Source: Oopsacas minuta (taxonomy: Eukaryota > Porifera > Hexactinellida > Lyssacinosida > Leucopsacidae). From it: a stretch of DNA of 64,000 bases. Under the pieces are notes generated by a model. It saw only the letters and a program-made list of their open reading frames with translations, was not told the DNA's origin and did not search any database. The position numbers and the translations under genes are program-made. Shown piece by piece: positions 59,722 through 64,000 of the stretch. Location: contig JAKMXF010000360.1 in the NCBI GenBank assembly GCA_024704765.1, positions 62,160-126,159 on the forward strand, given 5' to 3'. Numbering within the stretch: the stretch's first letter is position 1; each line of letters opens with the position of its first letter.

Positions 59722-62700
59722 ATGAATCACAACAGTCATCATCTACGGAGCCTGTCACTCGACTCAAATTGCGCAGAAGAGGTTTGTTATTGTTTATATT
59801 CATATTTTCACACCTATTTCAGTTCTTGTTTTCAAGATTAGAATATTTGATTATTTTTGTTATTATTTACTATTTTAGTCCCCTGTAAAGTATGAAACAA
59901 TAGCAGAATCAGTTCTGGACAGTAACTCTCCGCTATCAGCTGATCTACTCAGACACTCAGCTGAGTTCCTTGTAAGATTTATTGTTATTTACTTGTTTGT
60001 TTGTTTGTTTATTTATTTGTTTGTTTACTAGTCTATACCGTTACAACACTCTAAATCGGATCCTTCTCTGTCTATTCTGACAGATCATGACCTCATCCAT
60101 CATAACAGGTCTAACTCAGCTCTTACAGATGAGTACAGATTAGACAGGAGTCCCTCCCGTCCGATTTCCCCTGTTTCTGATCATTTCAACTCCCTTAACT
60201 CCTCTCTGGGAGCTCTGTCCTCTAATGGGTCCTTCTCACACCCTCACTCTCCCTATTTCTCTCAGAGGTCTTCTTCCTCCTACTTTGATGGGTTAGTTTG
60301 TTATTATTTATTATAAGCAAATAATATATTTATGTCACTACATATTTGGCGCGTAGTTGTTGTTTACGCGGTATTTCGCCGTCATTGCGCTATATTATTT
60401 GCATAGTTACAGTGTGTGTATTAGGAATGCAGACAATAATTATAACGCAAATATTCATTATTACTTTCTGATTTCTCATTGATTATTCTATTTTTAGAAT
60501 TATCAAATCATTCCTTTGAATGATGTAATCGCTATGATAATAGATCAATTGTCATTTGTTATTCTAATTTGAAAGGTGTTAATTATTGTTTATTTGCTAT
60601 AATAATATACAACAATAGAATACAAATTTGTCGGCTATACAAACAGGGTGCTAGGGAGGCTGAAATATGCTGCTTCGTTTCTGCCATATTCCCATTATCA
60701 CAGGCCTATTTATGACTTTACTATTGTACCCATGGATTCTGTTTATAGATATGAAGATAATCAGAGTATGAACAGCTCTATCATATACAATAGCGGAGGG
60801 AGAGGAACTCCTAACTCTATATTCTCTAATGGAAATGGAACCACTAATCAGTTCTCTACCCCTGATCCCCTGGTGTCCAATTCGGGACCCATGTACTCAT
60901 CAGCTGATGAGTACTCTCATAAGAGACCCTCCACAGCTCACACCCCCTCTAGATCTCCTCTCATGTCCTCTCAGGTACTCTATCATTTTATTGGTTAATC
61001 AGATCTATGTATCAGCTGATTACACTATTGTAATTCTGGTCACGGGTCAATAAATATTATTAATTCAATTATACATAGAATAGAGCGTGTGTGTATTTGT
61101 ATAGCCTCCTATTCTTATGAATAATCATGTGTATAATCATCACACCTCTTAGAACGGAATTGATTGGTCAGAGGGTAACTACTCTAATCAGCCTGGGTCT
61201 CCTTCTCTTTCACAGCCCTCTCGCGGGAATTCACACCTCAGGGGGAGACACTCTGCCCCCCACACCCCCCAGATCTCTGAGAGCGGTCTCCTGTCTTCTC
61301 AGGGAGGAATGGATTCATCTATTCTACAGCAACAACAGATGCTACAGAATCAATTGTTACTTCTACAATTACAATCACAGGCTCAATCAGTTAGTTACCA
61401 TGGTTATCGGTGGGTGTTATAGGCATTTACATGATTGTTTTTAGAGCCCGTTACTGGCTGCTTATGCCCTCCAGCAACATCAGCTGTTAGCTTCAGGTCC
61501 CATGGGTACACCGGCTCAGTACCCTGGGGGTACTGGACCCCAAACAGGTTACCCAGCAAATCAGGACCCATACTCCGCTCTGGCTGCTTCTCTCCCTCTC
61601 CTGTCTCAGGGGTATACTCCATACCAACAGGGGTACAACTGGGTGTCCCCTGCTCCTCCCTACCTGACCCCTCAGCAGCAGATGCTCAGGAATAGTCTCT
61701 TAATGAGTACATCACACTCTGCTACACAGGCTAAGGAGAATCATCACGGTAAACTATCCTATTATATGAAAGTAATTATAGCTTAGAATTGATTGTATTA
61801 TCCATGGTTATTCTAATAGATAAACCACATTATCCTCACACCTCTTCTAACCAATCAGAATCAGATCTTGTGACTAGTGAGCCTCTGGATGAGTCCCCTC
61901 TCCCTGGGGGTAACTCTGTCCTGTCTGCTCTGTCTCAGCTACAACTGTCTAACAACTCTGTCTCACAACTAAACTCAACCAATCAGAATACAGATAGCAA
62001 ATCCCCTACCCATCTAACACCTGATATTAACTCCTCTCCCAATGCATGCCATTCTAACAAGTCAGTTGCTATGCTAATATTATGATAATTTCTTTTGATT
62101 GTTATCTCTGCTAGGAGGAAGGACAGTCTGTGTGGTCGTAGCAAACTGTTGGAAGATTTCAGGAATAACAGATGTCCGAATCTACAGCTGAGAGATCTAA
62201 CAGATCATATTACAGAGTTCTCTAAGGATCAGCATGGTTCTAGGTATGTTATAAATATATACAGGTGTGACAATGTGTATATACCCTGCTGTATAGATTC
62301 ATACAACAGAAGTTAGAGAGAGCTACTGTCCAGGAGAAGGATCTAGTATTCGGAGAGATATTACCGGATGCTTACTCACTAATGACAGATGTGTTTGGTA
62401 ATTACGTTATACAGAAATTCTTTGAGTTTGGGACTTCTGATCAAAAGCATACTCTAGCTACTAATGTACAGGGTCGTGTCCTCCCACTCTCCTTACAAAT
62501 GTATGGCTGTAGAGTTATACAGAAGGCTCTAGAATGCATTCCACAGGACCAACAGGTTGTCAAGTTATTATCCTTTATTAATCCTGTTATTTTATTGGTT
62601 GTATGTGTAGAGTGGGATTGTACAGGAATTAGATGGTCACGTATTAAAATGCGTTAAGGATCAGAATGGTAACCATGTTGTGCAGAAATGTATAGAATGT

Positions 62701-63582
62701 GTAGACCCTCACCACCTAGAGTTTATTATTGGATCATTCAGAGGACAGGTATGTGATTACTGATGATATATACTTCCTTACTGTACAGTCTTAACGGGTG
62801 TATATACATATACAGGTGTATCAGCTATCTACACACCCTTACGGATGTAGAGTTATACAGAGGATCCTAGAGCATTGTACGGCAGAACAGACACAGCCTA
62901 TACTCAAGGAGTTACATCATCATACAGACAAGCTTGTACAGGATCAATATGGTAACTATGTTATACAGCATGTGTTAGAGCATGGAAGAGCTGAAGATAA
63001 GACTAAAATAGTAGCAGAAATGAAAGGAAAAGTTCTTACACTATCTCAACACAAGTTTGCTAGGTTAGAACACTTTAACACTTTACTTAACTGTATCATA
63101 ATTCCCTGTATTACTATGCTATCCTTGATTCTCAAATTCTCTCCAGGGATATTCCAGCAGTCCCGTGAATGTTGTCCAATTTGTAAATAAATAAACTTTC
63201 TTCTATTTTTAGTAACGTAGTAGAGAAATGTGTCTCCCACGCCTCCAGAGCTGAGCGCACGTCTCTCATAGATGAAGTCTGCTGTTGTCAGGAAGGGTAA
63301 GCATTCCTTACATATCTATTGTACATATTGGTTACCATCTGCCCCTATAGAGCTCTATACACTATGATGAAGGACCAATTCGCTAATTATGTTGTACAGA
63401 AAATGATAGATGTAGCTGAGGCCAATCAAAGAAAGGTGTTAATGTTTAAAATAAAGCCTTATATGTCTACTTTAAGGAAATACACATATGGAAAACATAT
63501 ATTATCAAAACTTGAAAAGTATTTCATGAAACCGGAACCTTCCCTCGCTTGTCTAAACCCACCACTTTACGACACATTTTAA
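59722..63582 (+). CDS. PUM: Pumilio (PUF) RNA-binding translational repressor
   Basis: Sequence-specific repressor that binds UGUANAUA sites in 3' UTRs. Thirteen exons (59,722-59,781 up to 63,351-63,582) join in frame to 870 aa, somewhat shorter than vertebrate PUM1/2. The N-terminal half is Ser/Gln-rich and disordered ([20 protein letters not shown]). The PUF domain starts near [20 protein letters not shown] and has the usual helical repeats with recognisable base-contact signatures: [113 protein letters not shown]. The end caps with [13 protein letters not shown]. All junctions keep frame; no damage. Confidence 0.97.
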
Positions 63583-64000
63583 CACCTTCACTTCCTCTCT
63601 GCGCTTTTATGTGTATTCTCTGTGTTTAGTAGTTATGTACAAATCTTGATTTTTGTATATTTTTAACACCTAGCACGTGGTATATTTTGATAAATGTAAA
63701 TTGTACTTAGTGTGTGACTCGTATATTTCGCTGACAATCATTTCCCTTCTCTCCTATCTCGCATCCAATGAATCTTCACTTATTTGTATACAGTAGATAC
63801 TATCACTTCTTGTCTGTTAGATACTTCAATGACTAATTATTAACTCTATTATTCTCATATTCTTATTAATTAAGGGATAATTGCGGACTGAGGAGTCAAG
63901 GGTGTAACTCTGGAGTTTCTTATTTTAGATCAGTTATAATTCAGGGAGCATCTGTCTGTATATTAATCCTGTACTCATTTACTGATAACTTCCATTTCCT
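63583..64000. other. Pumilio 3' flank
   Basis: No coding sequence. Near-consensus but imperfect PUF-like words (TGTATATT, TGTAAATT) occur in the first 150 bases; none is a perfect TGTANATA, so autoregulation is not claimed. Confidence 0.5.

Overview
The window looks like nuclear DNA of an early-branching animal, most likely a sponge. That is an inference from AT-rich sequence, very short introns (mostly 50-110 nt), metazoan-type genes (RFX, LARP4, Erlin, Abraxas, DDX6, a Scribble-like LAP protein, Pumilio) and a transposon set (Ginger, KDZ-like, Tigger, hAT). No species is identified.

Bases 1-26,200 are gene-poor and repeat-rich. The only well-supported host coding piece is one RFX DNA-binding exon (4784-5046, minus). 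The rest holds a 16-bp minisatellite, foldback elements (one about 950 bp), a Tc1/mariner copy with inverted ends, short TIR elements, a hAT/ZBED5-like wreck, a HIRAN-like fragment and a Tigger/pogo remnant. The standout is an intact-ended Ginger-type DNA transposon (16,414-22,351). It has 23-bp terminal inverted repeats starting TGTTG, a 4-bp target duplication (GCTC), a spliced integrase gene and a ubiquitin-protease-like 3' part. It sits inside an older decayed KDZ-like element.

Bases 26,200-35,000 hold a cluster of four small membrane or secreted protein genes. Receptor A (plus) is Ig plus several FN3 domains, a TM helix and a tail with two YxxM motifs. Its paralog B1 (minus) is Ig-FN3 with a Thr-rich piece. 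B2 (minus) encodes a Notch-ligand-like N-terminal (MNNL-type) domain attached straight to a TM helix. Gene C (plus) is a 115-aa single-pass protein.

Bases 35,500-64,000 are dense housekeeping genes. On plus: V-ATPase subunit B, USO1/p115, LARP4-like, an orphan basic coiled-coil protein, Erlin, Abraxas-family protein, DDX6/Me31B. On minus: a 27-exon LAP (LRR+3 PDZ) protein, an orphan adaptor-like protein, SFT2-family protein. Last, on plus: Pumilio. DDX6, LARP4 and Pumilio all act on mRNA fate. USO1 and SFT2 act in Golgi vesicle traffic. No shared operon-like regulation is implied.

Across the right half, introns repeatedly carry a TNACACCT word just upstream of the 3' splice site in transcript sense, a candidate extended branch-site signal. 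Two short transposon families recur in introns, and one seems to have donated splice acceptors to USO1. Exon limits below were read by eye from GT/AG sites and frame; most genes close in frame, and the exceptions are stated.
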